64,000 nucleotides of DNA from Actinomycetospora corticicola (lineage in GTDB: Bacteria > Actinomycetota > Actinomycetes > Mycobacteriales > Pseudonocardiaceae): NCBI RefSeq assembly GCF_013409505.1, contig NZ_JACCBN010000001.1, forward strand, positions 248,001 to 312,000, read 5' to 3'. This document shows positions 18,618 through 26,701 of this stretch, in pieces. The notes under the pieces are model-generated. The model saw only the letters and a list, made by a program, of their open reading frames with translations, had not been told where the DNA came from and did not search any database. The translations under genes were made by a program, and so were the position numbers. Every line of letters begins with the position of its first letter. Position 1 is the first letter of the stretch.

Positions 18618-19166
18618 GTGCCGAAGAAGGTCGATCACCACGCACGCCGGACGCTGCTGTCCGACGCCCTGATGCGGGTCGCGGCCCGCCGTGGACTCGA
18701 GGACGTGAGCCTGCGCCACGTCGCGGCCGAGGCGGGCGTGACCGCCGGGATGGTCCAGCACTACTTCCGCACGAAGGACGAGATGATGGTCTTCGCGCTG
18801 GGTGCGGTGCGGGAACGTGTGGAGCGTCGGCTCGCCGACGGGCCGGAGCCGGAGGATTCCCGACGACGGGTCGAGGCGCTCCTCGTGCAGCTCCTGCCTC
18901 TCGACGAGGAGCGCACGCTGGAGGCGCACGTCAGCCTCGCGTTCCAGGCCTACGCGGCGGTGAAGCCGGACATCGCCGTCGAGCTGCGCGCCGACACCGC
19001 ACGGATGCGTGCGGGGCTCGCGGTGTGGCTCGGGGACGCGCCGCTGCATGCCACCGGACTCCTGGCACTGGTGGAGGGCCTGTCCCTGCAGGTCCTCGGG
19101 CAGCATCTGTCGGGCGACGAGGCGCTCGCCGTGCTCCGGAGTCAGCTCGACCTCGTGCTGGGCTGA
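18618..19166 (+). CDS. TetR family transcriptional regulator
   Basis: Regulator of 182 residues. The HTH covers about residues 9-55, ending in GMVQHYFRTKDEMM. The C-terminal domain contains GLLALVEGLSLQVLG, common to regulators with the BetI-type TetR_C domain. GTG at 18618 is the likely start. It is divergent from the cysteine-less P450 gene and precedes the methyltransferase gene by 29 bases, which may be co-transcribed. Confidence 0.88.
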   Translation: MPKKVDHHARRTLLSDALMRVAARRGLEDVSLRHVAAEAGVTAGMVQHYFRTKDEMMVFALGAVRERVERRLADGPEPEDSRRRVEALLVQLLPLDEERTLEAHVSLAFQAYAAVKPDIAVELRADTARMRAGLAVWLGDAPLHATGLLALVEGLSLQVLGQHLSGDEALAVLRSQLDLVLG

Positions 19167-19195
19167 ACCGGCCTGTCGTCGGGAAGTCCCTGCCC

Positions 19196-19978
19196 ATGAC
19201 GGTCCGGCTGGAACGCGAACAGCGCACGATGCTGTGGACGTTGACGATGCACGCCCACGACGCCGCGTCCGCGCATCCGATCCTGGGTGACCGCTACGCC
19301 GCCGACCTGCTCGCCCGCGTCGACGACCCACCGGACCTCGGGCTGAGCCTCGGCGGCAACACCCCGCTGATCTGCGCGCGGGCGAAGCTCATCGACGACG
19401 CGGCGCGGACGTGGCTGGCGCAGCACGACGAGGCGGTGGTGCTGCACCTCGGGTGTGGGCTGGACAGCCGGGTGCTGCGGCTCGACCCTGGGCCGGGCGT
19501 GCGGTGGTTCGACGTCGACCAGGAGCCGGTCATCGACCTGCGGCGCCGCCTCTACGCCTCGGCACCCTCGACCACCGTCGCGGGTGACGTCACCGACCCG
19601 TCGTTCTTCGAGCAGTTCCCCGACGACGGGCCTCGCCTCGTGATCGCCGAGGGCCTCCTCATGTACCTCGATCCGACGGGGGTGAGAGCCGTGATCGACG
19701 GCGCGTTGACGCCGGGGAGCACGCTCGTAGCGGACACGGTCGCCCCGTGGGTCACGTGGGTGGCGGGCCTGCAGCCGGCGATGCGGGCCGCGGACACGAG
19801 CTTCCGGTCGTCGACGGCCGACCTCGCGCGGGTCGCTCCGAGGCTCGTCGACGAGCAGTCCCTCGTCGACGCGACGGCCACCCGGACCGACGGGCTGACG
19901 TCCACGACGGTCCGGCTCTTCGCCTTGGTGCCTCACGCGCGCTACGCCATGGTCCTACAACGATACGAGACTCCTTGA
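19196..19978 (+). CDS. SAM-dependent methyltransferase, LCM/TcmP type
   Basis: Class I methyltransferase of 260 residues in the leucine carboxyl methyltransferase-like group. The SAM site is LHLGCGLDSRVLR (about 83-95) followed by WFDVDQEPVIDLRR, in which the acidic residue binds the ribose. Members such as TcmP methylate polyketide carboxyl or hydroxyl groups; others are unassigned. It follows the TetR gene on the same strand. The substrate is unknown. Confidence 0.8.
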   Translation: MTVRLEREQRTMLWTLTMHAHDAASAHPILGDRYAADLLARVDDPPDLGLSLGGNTPLICARAKLIDDAARTWLAQHDEAVVLHLGCGLDSRVLRLDPGPGVRWFDVDQEPVIDLRRRLYASAPSTTVAGDVTDPSFFEQFPDDGPRLVIAEGLLMYLDPTGVRAVIDGALTPGSTLVADTVAPWVTWVAGLQPAMRAADTSFRSSTADLARVAPRLVDEQSLVDATATRTDGLTSTTVRLFALVPHARYAMVLQRYETP

Positions 19979-20040
19979 CGGCTCGCTTGTTTTTTTGCAA
20001 GTGTCTCCGCTCTCAGCCACAGCGATGTCGGGGAGCCCCG

Positions 20041-20478
20041 ATGACCAGCATGTTCGTCAACCTGCCCGTGACCGACCTCGACCGGTCGAAGGCCTTCTAC
20101 GAGTCGCTCGGGTTCCGGATCAACCCGGCCTTCACCGACCACAACGCGGCGTGCGTGGTCGTGGAGGAGGACCACAACTTCTTCATGCTGCTCATGCGCG
20201 ACTTCTTCCAGACCTTCACCGACCGCCCCATCGGCGACCCGTCGAAGGACGTCTCGGTGGCCACCGCGCTGATGCTCGACAGCCGGGACGCCGTGGACGC
20301 CACCGTCGCTGCCGGCCTCGGGAGCGGCGGCACCGAGGCCCGTCCGGCCTCGGACTACGGGTTCATGTACCAGCGCCAGCTCACCGACCCCGACGGCAAC
20401 GTCCTCGAGTTCGGCTGGATGGACCCGAAGGCCGTCGAGCAGGGCCCCGAGGCGTTCATGGCCGACCAGCAGGGCTGA
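20041..20478 (+). CDS. VOC-family glyoxalase/dioxygenase-like protein
   Basis: Protein of 145 residues with one vicinal-oxygen-chelate domain: the N-terminal NLPVTDLDRSKAFYESLGF module, and the C-terminal DPDGNVLEFGWMDP with the metal-binding glutamate. Members of this subgroup lack a fixed function. The HxlR gene starts inside its stop codon (TGATG), so the two form an operon and the regulator may control its own cotranscript. Confidence 0.85.
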   Translation: MTSMFVNLPVTDLDRSKAFYESLGFRINPAFTDHNAACVVVEEDHNFFMLLMRDFFQTFTDRPIGDPSKDVSVATALMLDSRDAVDATVAAGLGSGGTEARPASDYGFMYQRQLTDPDGNVLEFGWMDPKAVEQGPEAFMADQQG

Positions 20479-21119
20479 TGGCGCCGCGGGAGTACGGGCA
20501 GTACGACGGGGTCACGCGGGCGCTCGAGCTCGTCGGCGAGCGGTGGGCCCTGCTCATCGTGCGTGACCTGCTCGTCGGACCCCGGCGCAACGGCGAGCTC
20601 GCCGCGGGCCTGCCGCGCATCCCGAGCAACATCCTCGCGGCCCGGCTCAAGGAGCTGCAGGCGGCCGGGATCATCCGTCGGGTGCCGCGCTCGCGGGTGA
20701 TCATCTACGAGCTCACGCCGTACGGCCGCGAGCTCGAGCCGATCGTGCTCAGCCTGTCGGCGTGGGGGTTCAAGGCGCTGGGCGACCCGCGGGAGGAGCA
20801 GGTCATCACCCCCGACTCCATGACGATGGCCCTGCGCTCGGCCTTCCGCGCGCAGGTGGCGGCGTCGTTCCCGGCGACGGCGTACGCCGCCCGCCTCGGC
20901 CCGGCGGAACTGCTGATCCGGGTGGACGGGCCGTCGCTGGAAGTGGCGCGGGGTGACGGTCCGGCCGATCTCGCCTTCGCCGCCGGCACCGACATCCGCC
21001 GCGTCCTGTCCGGCGAGCTCGCGCCGGAGCGGGCGATCGCGGACGGCGTCGTCGAGGTGATCCGCGGCCCCGGGGTGCTGCTCGACCGTTTCGCGGAGAC
21101 GTTCCACCTGGCGGCGTGA
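20478..21119 (+). CDS. HxlR-family regulator with C-terminal sterol-carrier-like domain
   Basis: Protein of 213 residues. Residues 1-100 are an HxlR winged helix (ALELVGERWALLIVRDLLVGPRR, then IPSNILAARLKELQAAGII and a basic wing). Residues about 130-210 resemble an SCP2-like lipid-binding domain that could sense a hydrophobic ligand. It is translationally coupled to the VOC gene. An A/T-rich segment with TTGCAAGTG lies upstream of the pair at 19988-20005. Confidence 0.85.
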   Translation: MAPREYGQYDGVTRALELVGERWALLIVRDLLVGPRRNGELAAGLPRIPSNILAARLKELQAAGIIRRVPRSRVIIYELTPYGRELEPIVLSLSAWGFKALGDPREEQVITPDSMTMALRSAFRAQVAASFPATAYAARLGPAELLIRVDGPSLEVARGDGPADLAFAAGTDIRRVLSGELAPERAIADGVVEVIRGPGVLLDRFAETFHLAA

Positions 21120-21207
21120 TCCCTCGTCCTGGCGACGTCAAGAGCAGTTCCACGGGTGCGCCCTCAGGTGCCCCGGTGGATGCTGCTCCACGGTCGAAGG
21201 GGGAGAC

Positions 21208-21732
21208 ATGGGACTGTTCCGACGCAGGGCCGTCGCGCCGACGGCGCCGCCCGAGCTCGAGCTGGACGGCGTGCGCTACCGGCAACATCACGCCTCGAGC
21301 CCGGACCCGGAGAACTTCTTCCACCTCTACCTCCCGTCGGAGGAGGACCCGACCCGGTTCCGACGACGGGTCCAGCTCGACGTCCACACCACGCGCGGCC
21401 TGACCCCGGCCACCGTCCTGGGGCACTGGCTGCCGGTGCACGCCGCCCGCCACGTCGGCCCGGCCGAGATGAATCACGCGGCCTTCACGGCGAACGACGG
21501 CAGCGGCGAGTACGTGCTCGACTTCCTGCTGAACCACCACGAGGCAGGCGTGGATGCCTGGGAGTGGAACGCGGTGCGGGTCATCCCGCACCGGGTCGGG
21601 CTCGTCGTCCTCGCGTGGACGCATCGCGCGTACGGGGACGAGGTCGATCAGTTCCTCGCCGGTCTCGGCGACCAACGCCCGGTCCTGCTCGAGCGGCTGA
21701 TGGCCGCCCCGGTCCCCGAGGTGACGGCGTGA
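21208..21732 (+). CDS. conserved hypothetical protein
   Basis: Soluble protein of 174 residues, not recognised. It has no signal peptide or membrane helix; beta-rich segments such as EYVLDFLLNHHEAGVDAWEWNAVRVIPH suggest a compact alpha/beta domain. GGGGGAG precedes the ATG. The stop overlaps the GTG start of the next gene (GTGA), so the two are one operon and probably work together. Confidence 0.7.
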   Translation: MGLFRRRAVAPTAPPELELDGVRYRQHHASSPDPENFFHLYLPSEEDPTRFRRRVQLDVHTTRGLTPATVLGHWLPVHAARHVGPAEMNHAAFTANDGSGEYVLDFLLNHHEAGVDAWEWNAVRVIPHRVGLVVLAWTHRAYGDEVDQFLAGLGDQRPVLLERLMAAPVPEVTA

Positions 21733-22607
21733 GGCTCCCGGAGCGGGTGGCGACGCTGGTCGAGTGGATCGTCGCCGACACCATGGAGGGCCTGCAGGCC
21801 GGGAACGCGCCCTTCGCGCCCCACCTCATGCTGCTCGACGACCGACCGGGGCCGCGCGACCGGACCCTGCAGCACACCCGGTTCGGCCCCGACCTCGCCG
21901 AAGGTCTCGAGCAAGCCAGGGCATCGGTCGGGCCGACCACGCCCGCCACCGCGTACGCCATCGCGTGGGACGGCTACGCGACCGTCAACGGCGAGCGCAG
22001 CGACGCGGTGCTGGTGGAGGTGGGTACGGGCGACGAGCCCGACGCGTGGCTGCTCGCCCAGCCCTACGGCACGGTCGCGCGACGCTTCCGTGGCTCGCGG
22101 ACGGAGCGTCACGGGGACCTGCTGGAGGTCGACCGGCCCGGGTCGCGGCTGGCCGACATCGTCCCGGTCTGGCCCGACCGGCTCGAGCCGGCCGGGATCG
22201 TCCACGAGCTCGCCTGGACGTCGAACCCGGTGCCGGGCCGACACAAGGCCGAGTACGTCCCCGTCGGCCAGCAGGTCGACGCGTTCACCGAGATGGTGCT
22301 GCTCGAGATCGACACGCGGTCCCCGGGGGCGTCGGCGTGGGCGGCGATGCTGCTCGACGTCCTGGCCGACAGCGAGCTCGACGTCGTGCACCGCGAGGCC
22401 GGCGACGACGGCTCCGGCGGGGTCCTGGTCGAGTTCCTCCTGCGTACCGAGCGGTTCCTGGAGTGGAACGCCCAGCGCTACGTCGACCACCCGCTCGGCG
22501 TCGTCATGCTCGGGGTGGTCCGCCGCTTCGCCGACGGCTCCGGCCCGACCGACCGGGACACCGTCCTCGCCGACCTGCGCGCGATGCCCGTGCCCCCGCT
22601 GCGGTAG
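21729..22607 (+). CDS. conserved hypothetical protein
   Basis: Protein of 292 residues, not recognised. The N-terminal half (to about 135) contains AYAIAWDGYATVNGERSDAVLVEVGTGD, a pattern of beta strands; the C-terminal half contains helices with the paired EWNAQRYVDHPLGVVMLGVVRRF end, partly reminiscent of its upstream neighbour, which also has EWNAVRVIPHRVGLVVLAW. That internal likeness suggests related C-terminal domains. The start is fixed by the GTGA overlap. Confidence 0.7.
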   Translation: MRLPERVATLVEWIVADTMEGLQAGNAPFAPHLMLLDDRPGPRDRTLQHTRFGPDLAEGLEQARASVGPTTPATAYAIAWDGYATVNGERSDAVLVEVGTGDEPDAWLLAQPYGTVARRFRGSRTERHGDLLEVDRPGSRLADIVPVWPDRLEPAGIVHELAWTSNPVPGRHKAEYVPVGQQVDAFTEMVLLEIDTRSPGASAWAAMLLDVLADSELDVVHREAGDDGSGGVLVEFLLRTERFLEWNAQRYVDHPLGVVMLGVVRRFADGSGPTDRDTVLADLRAMPVPPLR

Positions 22608-22621
22608 CGGCGGACAGAGGG

Positions 22622-24724
22622 TCAGCCCACGGCAGGGTGCGGCCCGCCGGCCACCCAACCGAGGAACGGGTACCGGCCGAGGTCGGCGGCGACGCGCGGT
22701 GCCCGGGTCCCGGAGAGAAATGCCCCCTCGTGCACCCTCCGCAGCGCGTGGACCAGGGGCTGCACCCCCTCGTCCACGGGTGACGCGAGGAACGTCGCCG
22801 TCGCCTCAGGCCCGGCCGCCGTCAGGTGGAAGACCAGCTGCCGCCACGCGTTCGCCGCGACCCGGACCGACCGCAGCGCTCCACGGCGGCCCGGCGCGTG
22901 GCGGGCGTCGCGGAGGTGCACGGTGACCACCCGGAGGCTCTCCCGTGCCGCGGCCTCCCAGTCGATCCGCACGCCGAGCGGACCGGCCAGCACGATCAGG
23001 TTGTGGGTGGTGAGGACCTGCGCCTGCTCGATCACCGCGCCGTTGCCCGCCACGCTCCACTCCGGGTCGCCCGCGCGGTCCCGGCAGGCCGCGGAGAACT
23101 CGTCGGCGGTCCACTCGTGTCGCCGCCCGTAGTACCGGGCGTAGAGGGTGCCGTCGAGGAGGTCGCCGGCCAGCGACGCCGCCCGCGCGAACGTCCGGGA
23201 GAACCGTCCCTCGAAGATGTCGGCCGCCAGCTCGGGGACCAGTGGGAGCTCCGCGCCCGACGCCCGCCCGAGCACCTGCAGCTGCTCCATCAGCGGGTTC
23301 GGCATCGGCGTCGCCGGGAAGTTCGCGAGCGCCAGCTCGCCGAGGGCGACCAGCCGGGCGCGGCTCGGCGACACCGCACCGGGCCGCCGACGGTCCTGCA
23401 CCGCCGCGATCCACGGCAGCTCCTCGGCGCGGACCTGCGCCGCGAGCCCGGTCAGCAGCAGGGAGCGCCGCGCGGCGAAGGCGCGCAGGCCCGTCGCCAG
23501 GAGCGTTCGCGACGCCGGGTCGGGTGCGTCGGCCGCGACGGCCTCCGCGGTCAGGGTCGGGGTGAGCTCGGCGAGCACCTCGGCGGAGGGGATCGTGCCG
23601 TCGGCGACGAGGTCCTCGACGGTGCCTCGCCGGGCCCGGCGGACGAGCCTCGCGACGGCGGCCGGCACCGGCTCGTCGTCGGGAAGGGCGGGGAGTTCGC
23701 GTGACGTGACCGGGCCGAGCAGCGCCTCGGTGTCGTCGATCCCGACGAGGCCCTCGAGCCGGCGGCCGACGACCTGCGCGAGCTGCGGGTGCGTCGGCTG
23801 CGCGGCGACGCGGGCCTGCTCGGCGCGCTCCGGTGGGCGAGGGGTCATGCGCGGCAGCCGCACTGCGAGCAGCGGGAGCACCGCGTCGTCGTGGAGGGCG
23901 CGGAGCATGATCGCGAGGTTGTCGTCGGGTCGGTGCGGCTTGTCGCAGAGCCGGTGGTGTTCGGCGAGCTCGTCGAAGCGTCCCTGCAGTGCCTGGGAGG
24001 CCTCGACCCATTCGGGCGGACGGTGGGCGCCGACCCACCCGTCGCGCACCGTGGCACGCCAGTGCTCGACGAGCTCGTCGCGCAGCGGGTTCCAGACGGC
24101 GAGCGTCTCGCGCATCCGTGCGATCTGCGGCCGCTCCTGCTTCGTGTCCAGCGCCTTGCGCGTCTCGGGCACCGTCTGCCGCGCGACGAGCCCGACGACG
24201 GGTGCAGCCGCCGCTCGCGGGGTGAAGCGGAGGCGGTCGGCCCAGGGGCGCAGTTCCGCGACGAGACGGTCCGCGGCGAGGTGCTCGCCGATCCGGTGCA
24301 GCCAGGCGACCGTGAGCAGCGCGGTCTCCTCGGGCTGCTCGGCGCGGTAGCACCCGTCGTCGAGAAGGGCGTGGAGGTTGGCGAGGCCGGCGGGGGAGAG
24401 GGCGTGGTCGAAGAGCGCCCGACGGTCCTCGGGCAGGCCGTACCTGCTCGCGGTGGCGCGTTCGTCGTCGGCGAGCGCGCCCTCCGCGGCGAGCCGTCCG
24501 GTGGCGAAGCCGCCGCGCACGACCTCCGGCGTCGCCCACACGGGGGCGCCCTCGACGGGTGCGCGGGAGCCGATCCGGACGCGGCCCGCCTCGGTGTTGC
24601 GCAGGACGTCGTTCCACCGCTGCACCCGCTGCTGTGCGCGTTCACGGGTGGCGGCGTCGGGGTGCTCGAGCGCCGTCACGAACGCGGCCCGGCGCTGGGC
24701 GCGGGCGTACTCGTGTCCGGTCAT
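22622..24724 (-). CDS. large uncharacterised protein
   Basis: Soluble, Ala/Arg/Leu-rich protein of 700 residues that I do not recognise. The N-terminal 150 residues are helical (EHPDAATRERAQQRVQRWNDVL), the middle (about 280-450) alternates helices and PALPDDEPV-type linkers, and the C-terminal third (about 550-640) contains YGRRHEWTADEFSAACRDRAGDPEW and a strand-rich VLAGPLGVRIDWEAAARESL segment. No signal peptide, membrane helix or catalytic motif was found. The ATG is three bases after the end of tRNA-like element 1, and no ribosome site is evident. Confidence 0.75.
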   Translation of the reverse strand: MTGHEYARAQRRAAFVTALEHPDAATRERAQQRVQRWNDVLRNTEAGRVRIGSRAPVEGAPVWATPEVVRGGFATGRLAAEGALADDERATASRYGLPEDRRALFDHALSPAGLANLHALLDDGCYRAEQPEETALLTVAWLHRIGEHLAADRLVAELRPWADRLRFTPRAAAAPVVGLVARQTVPETRKALDTKQERPQIARMRETLAVWNPLRDELVEHWRATVRDGWVGAHRPPEWVEASQALQGRFDELAEHHRLCDKPHRPDDNLAIMLRALHDDAVLPLLAVRLPRMTPRPPERAEQARVAAQPTHPQLAQVVGRRLEGLVGIDDTEALLGPVTSRELPALPDDEPVPAAVARLVRRARRGTVEDLVADGTIPSAEVLAELTPTLTAEAVAADAPDPASRTLLATGLRAFAARRSLLLTGLAAQVRAEELPWIAAVQDRRRPGAVSPSRARLVALGELALANFPATPMPNPLMEQLQVLGRASGAELPLVPELAADIFEGRFSRTFARAASLAGDLLDGTLYARYYGRRHEWTADEFSAACRDRAGDPEWSVAGNGAVIEQAQVLTTHNLIVLAGPLGVRIDWEAAARESLRVVTVHLRDARHAPGRRGALRSVRVAANAWRQLVFHLTAAGPEATATFLASPVDEGVQPLVHALRRVHEGAFLSGTRAPRVAADLGRYPFLGWVAGGPHPAVG

Positions 24725-24727
24725 CGG

Positions 24728-24799
24728 CGGCGTGGCAGGTGCTGCCCCTGCGCCCCTCGGGTTTCGAGCCCGGTGCTCTGGCTGTTGAGCTACACGCCG
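24728..24799 (-). other. tRNA-like element 1
   Basis: The minus strand folds as a cloverleaf: a perfect seven-pair acceptor stem (CGGCGTG with CACGCCG), T8 and A9, a four-pair D stem (GCTC/GAGC), an anticodon-like arm with loop CTCGAAA, and a five-pair stem GCAGG/CCTGC. The last loop is GGCAGCA and lacks the TTCRA of a true T loop, so a working tRNA is doubtful. It ends three bases before the start of the 700-residue protein gene. Confidence 0.5.
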
Positions 24800-24897
24800 T
24801 GTGGTGCTGGCGGTGACGGTACGAGAGCCGGCCTCGCGATGGAGGGCATTTCCAGCGAGTCGACGTCCGGGTGCCAGCGAGACCTACGTCAAGCATG

Positions 24898-24928
24898 CCC
24901 AGGTGGATGTGCCCGACGTCCACCTGGG
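24898..24928 (-). terminator. strong hairpin downstream of LysR gene
   Basis: CCCAGGTGGA and TCCACCTGGG form a perfect ten-base-pair stem around an 11-base loop, beyond tRNA-like element 2 and the LysR stop on the minus strand. A probable terminator separating the LysR transcript from the 700-residue protein gene. Confidence 0.7.
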
Positions 24929-24933
24929 CTCGG

Positions 24934-25003
24934 CGGCGCGGCAGGTGCTGCCCCTGCGCCCTCCGGGTCCGAGCCCGGTGCTCTGCTGCTGAGCTACACG
25001 CCG
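24934..25003 (-). other. tRNA-like element 2
   Basis: Second copy, about 210 bases from the first, with the same D arm, T-like stem and loop and a perfect seven-pair acceptor stem (CGGCGTG with CGCGCCG). The pair at acceptor position 6 changes from T-A in copy 1 to T-G here, so pairing is kept. The anticodon-like arm differs (CCGGG, six bases, CCCGG). It overlaps the last ten bases of the LysR gene and contains its stop codon. Confidence 0.5.
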
Positions 25004-25953
25004 TCGGGGCCTGCGATGGCGCCCCGTGTAGAGCGTACGAGAGGGGACGGATCCTCGGAGCCGGACTCCCGCCGGAAGGTCTCGACCGCCCGGCGCAGCG
25101 CCGCCAGGCCAGGCGACCGGTCGTCGGCGCGCGTGCAGAGCGAGATGGGGCACGGCTCGGCGTCGAGAAGGGGGAGGAAGACCACCTCGGGGTGGCGGTA
25201 GCTGTCGGCGACGGAGCCGCCGGTGATGGCGACGGCCCGGTCGGCGGCGACGACCTCGAGCAGCTCGTCGAGGGTGTGCACCACCGGCCCGTAGCGGACC
25301 GGACGGCCACTCGGTCGCGGGTCGCAGGCCCACCAGCGGACCCACGCGCGGTCGGTCTCGTCGTCGTCGACGTGGGGGTCGTCGTCGAGGTCGGACAGCT
25401 CGACCGACGTCCGCGTCGCGAGCCGGTGGCGCGTCGACAGGGCCACGACCCGCGGCTCGTGACGGACCACGTCCAGACACAGCCCCTCGCCGTAGACGAC
25501 GGGTGGGCGCACCAGTGACGCGTCGACGGTGCCGGCGCGGACCGCCTCGGCCTGGTCGGGCCACGTCAGCTGCACGAGCTGCACGGACACGTCGGGGACC
25601 TCGCGCTCCATCTCCTCGAGGATGCGGCGGGTGTGGGTGCCGGTCGCGGCGGTCATGAACCCGAGCCGGAGGACGCCCGTCGTCGAGCGACGGTAGGCGT
25701 CGACCGCCGCGACCGCACGGTCCGCCGCCGCGAGCGCGACCCGCGCCTCGGCGAGGAACCGACGTCCGGCCTCCGTCGGGACGACGGGGTGCGCGCTGCG
25801 GTCGACGAGGTCGACCCCGAGCTTCCGTTCGAGCGTCCGCACCTGCTTGCTCAGCGCCGGGCCGCTCACGTAGAGCCGCGCGGCGGCGCGTCCGAAGTGT
25901 CCCTCGTCGACCACGGCCGCCAGGTAGCGCACGAGGTGCAGGTTGAGGTCCAC
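24994..25953 (-). CDS. LysR-type transcriptional regulator
   Basis: Regulator of 319 residues. The winged HTH is at about 1-60 (LVRYLAAVVDEGHFGRAAARLYVSGPALSKQVRTLE) and the periplasmic-binding-like effector domain follows from about 90. It is divergent from the catabolic operon that starts at 26103 and is therefore its probable activator. The GTG start at 25953 gives the canonical N terminus. The stop codon lies inside tRNA-like element 2, so the C terminus may have been set by that element. Confidence 0.9.
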   Translation of the reverse strand: MDLNLHLVRYLAAVVDEGHFGRAAARLYVSGPALSKQVRTLERKLGVDLVDRSAHPVVPTEAGRRFLAEARVALAAADRAVAAVDAYRRSTTGVLRLGFMTAATGTHTRRILEEMEREVPDVSVQLVQLTWPDQAEAVRAGTVDASLVRPPVVYGEGLCLDVVRHEPRVVALSTRHRLATRTSVELSDLDDDPHVDDDETDRAWVRWWACDPRPSGRPVRYGPVVHTLDELLEVVAADRAVAITGGSVADSYRHPEVVFLPLLDAEPCPISLCTRADDRSPGLAALRRAVETFRRESGSEDPSPLVRSTRGAIAGPDGV

Positions 25954-26102
25954 GCGGACGAGTGTGCCAGGTCACCAACACCAAGAGCTCCTGAGCAGCG
26001 GTGATAACCATCCGGTTCACGGCGAGGACGAGAAGTGTCGTGGACGGAGTGGGCCCGGGCCCCTGAACCTCGGAGGCGCCTGCAACGAGGGAGACCACCA
26101 CC

Positions 26103-26465
26103 ATGGGGACGTACGACCACGAGTTCGTGACGATGTTCGCGGGGCTGGAGAAGCAGCTCCAGGACGTCGACAACCCGCGCCACCGAGCCATCCTGAAGAA
26201 CTACCGCCGCCACGGGCTGCTCGAGGTCGCGGGCCGGTACAAGGAGCTCCTCGCGCCCGACATGACCGTCGAGCACCCGCACTACCGCCTCCACGAGGGC
26301 GGGCAGTCGATCATCCTGGACGGGATGGACCAGGTCGTCGCGTTCTACGAGTCGCTGATGGCGGCCAACGCGATCGTCATGTGGGTCGCCGACCAGGACA
26401 TCGCCGTGAACGACCACGGCTTCTCCGGTGAGGTCGTGTTCAACGCGTTCGCCTCGCGCCCATGA
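26103..26465 (+). CDS. NTF2/SnoaL-like protein, N-terminal part
   Basis: Protein of 120 residues with the start of an NTF2-like fold: helix 1-50 (EKQLQDVDNPRHRAILKNYRRHGLLE), then YKELLAPDMTVEHPHY and a strand containing GMDQVVAFYESLM. Such proteins are usually about 200 residues and continue with the sequence found in the overlapping ORF 26462-26701, in a frame shifted by one base. The pair is thus a single gene broken by a frameshift, or two coupled halves. GAGGGAGA precedes the ATG. Confidence 0.75.
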   Translation: MGTYDHEFVTMFAGLEKQLQDVDNPRHRAILKNYRRHGLLEVAGRYKELLAPDMTVEHPHYRLHEGGQSIILDGMDQVVAFYESLMAANAIVMWVADQDIAVNDHGFSGEVVFNAFASRP

Positions 26466-26701
26466 TCGGCGACAGCGCCTTCGCCGACATCCGCGCCGGT
26501 GAGGACGCCGACGAGATGTACCTGCTGCGCCGCACCCTCGCGTTCGTCTGGCCCTACGACGACCGCCAGCGCCTCATCGGCGAGCACGTCTACGAGGACA
26601 CCGCCTCGCGGGAGATCAGCCGTCCCGACCCCACCGACGTCATCACCGCCGAGCGCGCCGCCGAGCTGCTCGCGCCGGAGATCGACCGGATCCTGCCGTG
26701 A
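26462..26701 (+). CDS. NTF2/SnoaL-like protein, C-terminal part
   Basis: Eighty residues that read as the second half of the preceding NTF2-like protein (YLLRRTLAFVWPYDDRQRLIGEHVYED is a typical terminal strand pair). It opens with an ATG overlapping the first half's TGA (ATGA), so both could be made by coupled translation, but a one-base frameshift in an originally continuous gene is simpler. The SDR gene starts inside its last codons. Confidence 0.65.
   Translation: MIGDSAFADIRAGEDADEMYLLRRTLAFVWPYDDRQRLIGEHVYEDTASREISRPDPTDVITAERAAELLAPEIDRILP

Noticed and set aside
19982-20010. T-rich segment (seven T) as an intrinsic terminator after the methyltransferase
   Set aside because: The T run lies inside a weak four-base stem (CTTG/CAAG), not after it; it may instead be part of the promoter of the VOC/HxlR pair.
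24728-25003. Functional tRNA genes
   Set aside because: No TTCRA T loop, anticodon arms with mismatches or a six-base loop; listed only as tRNA-like.
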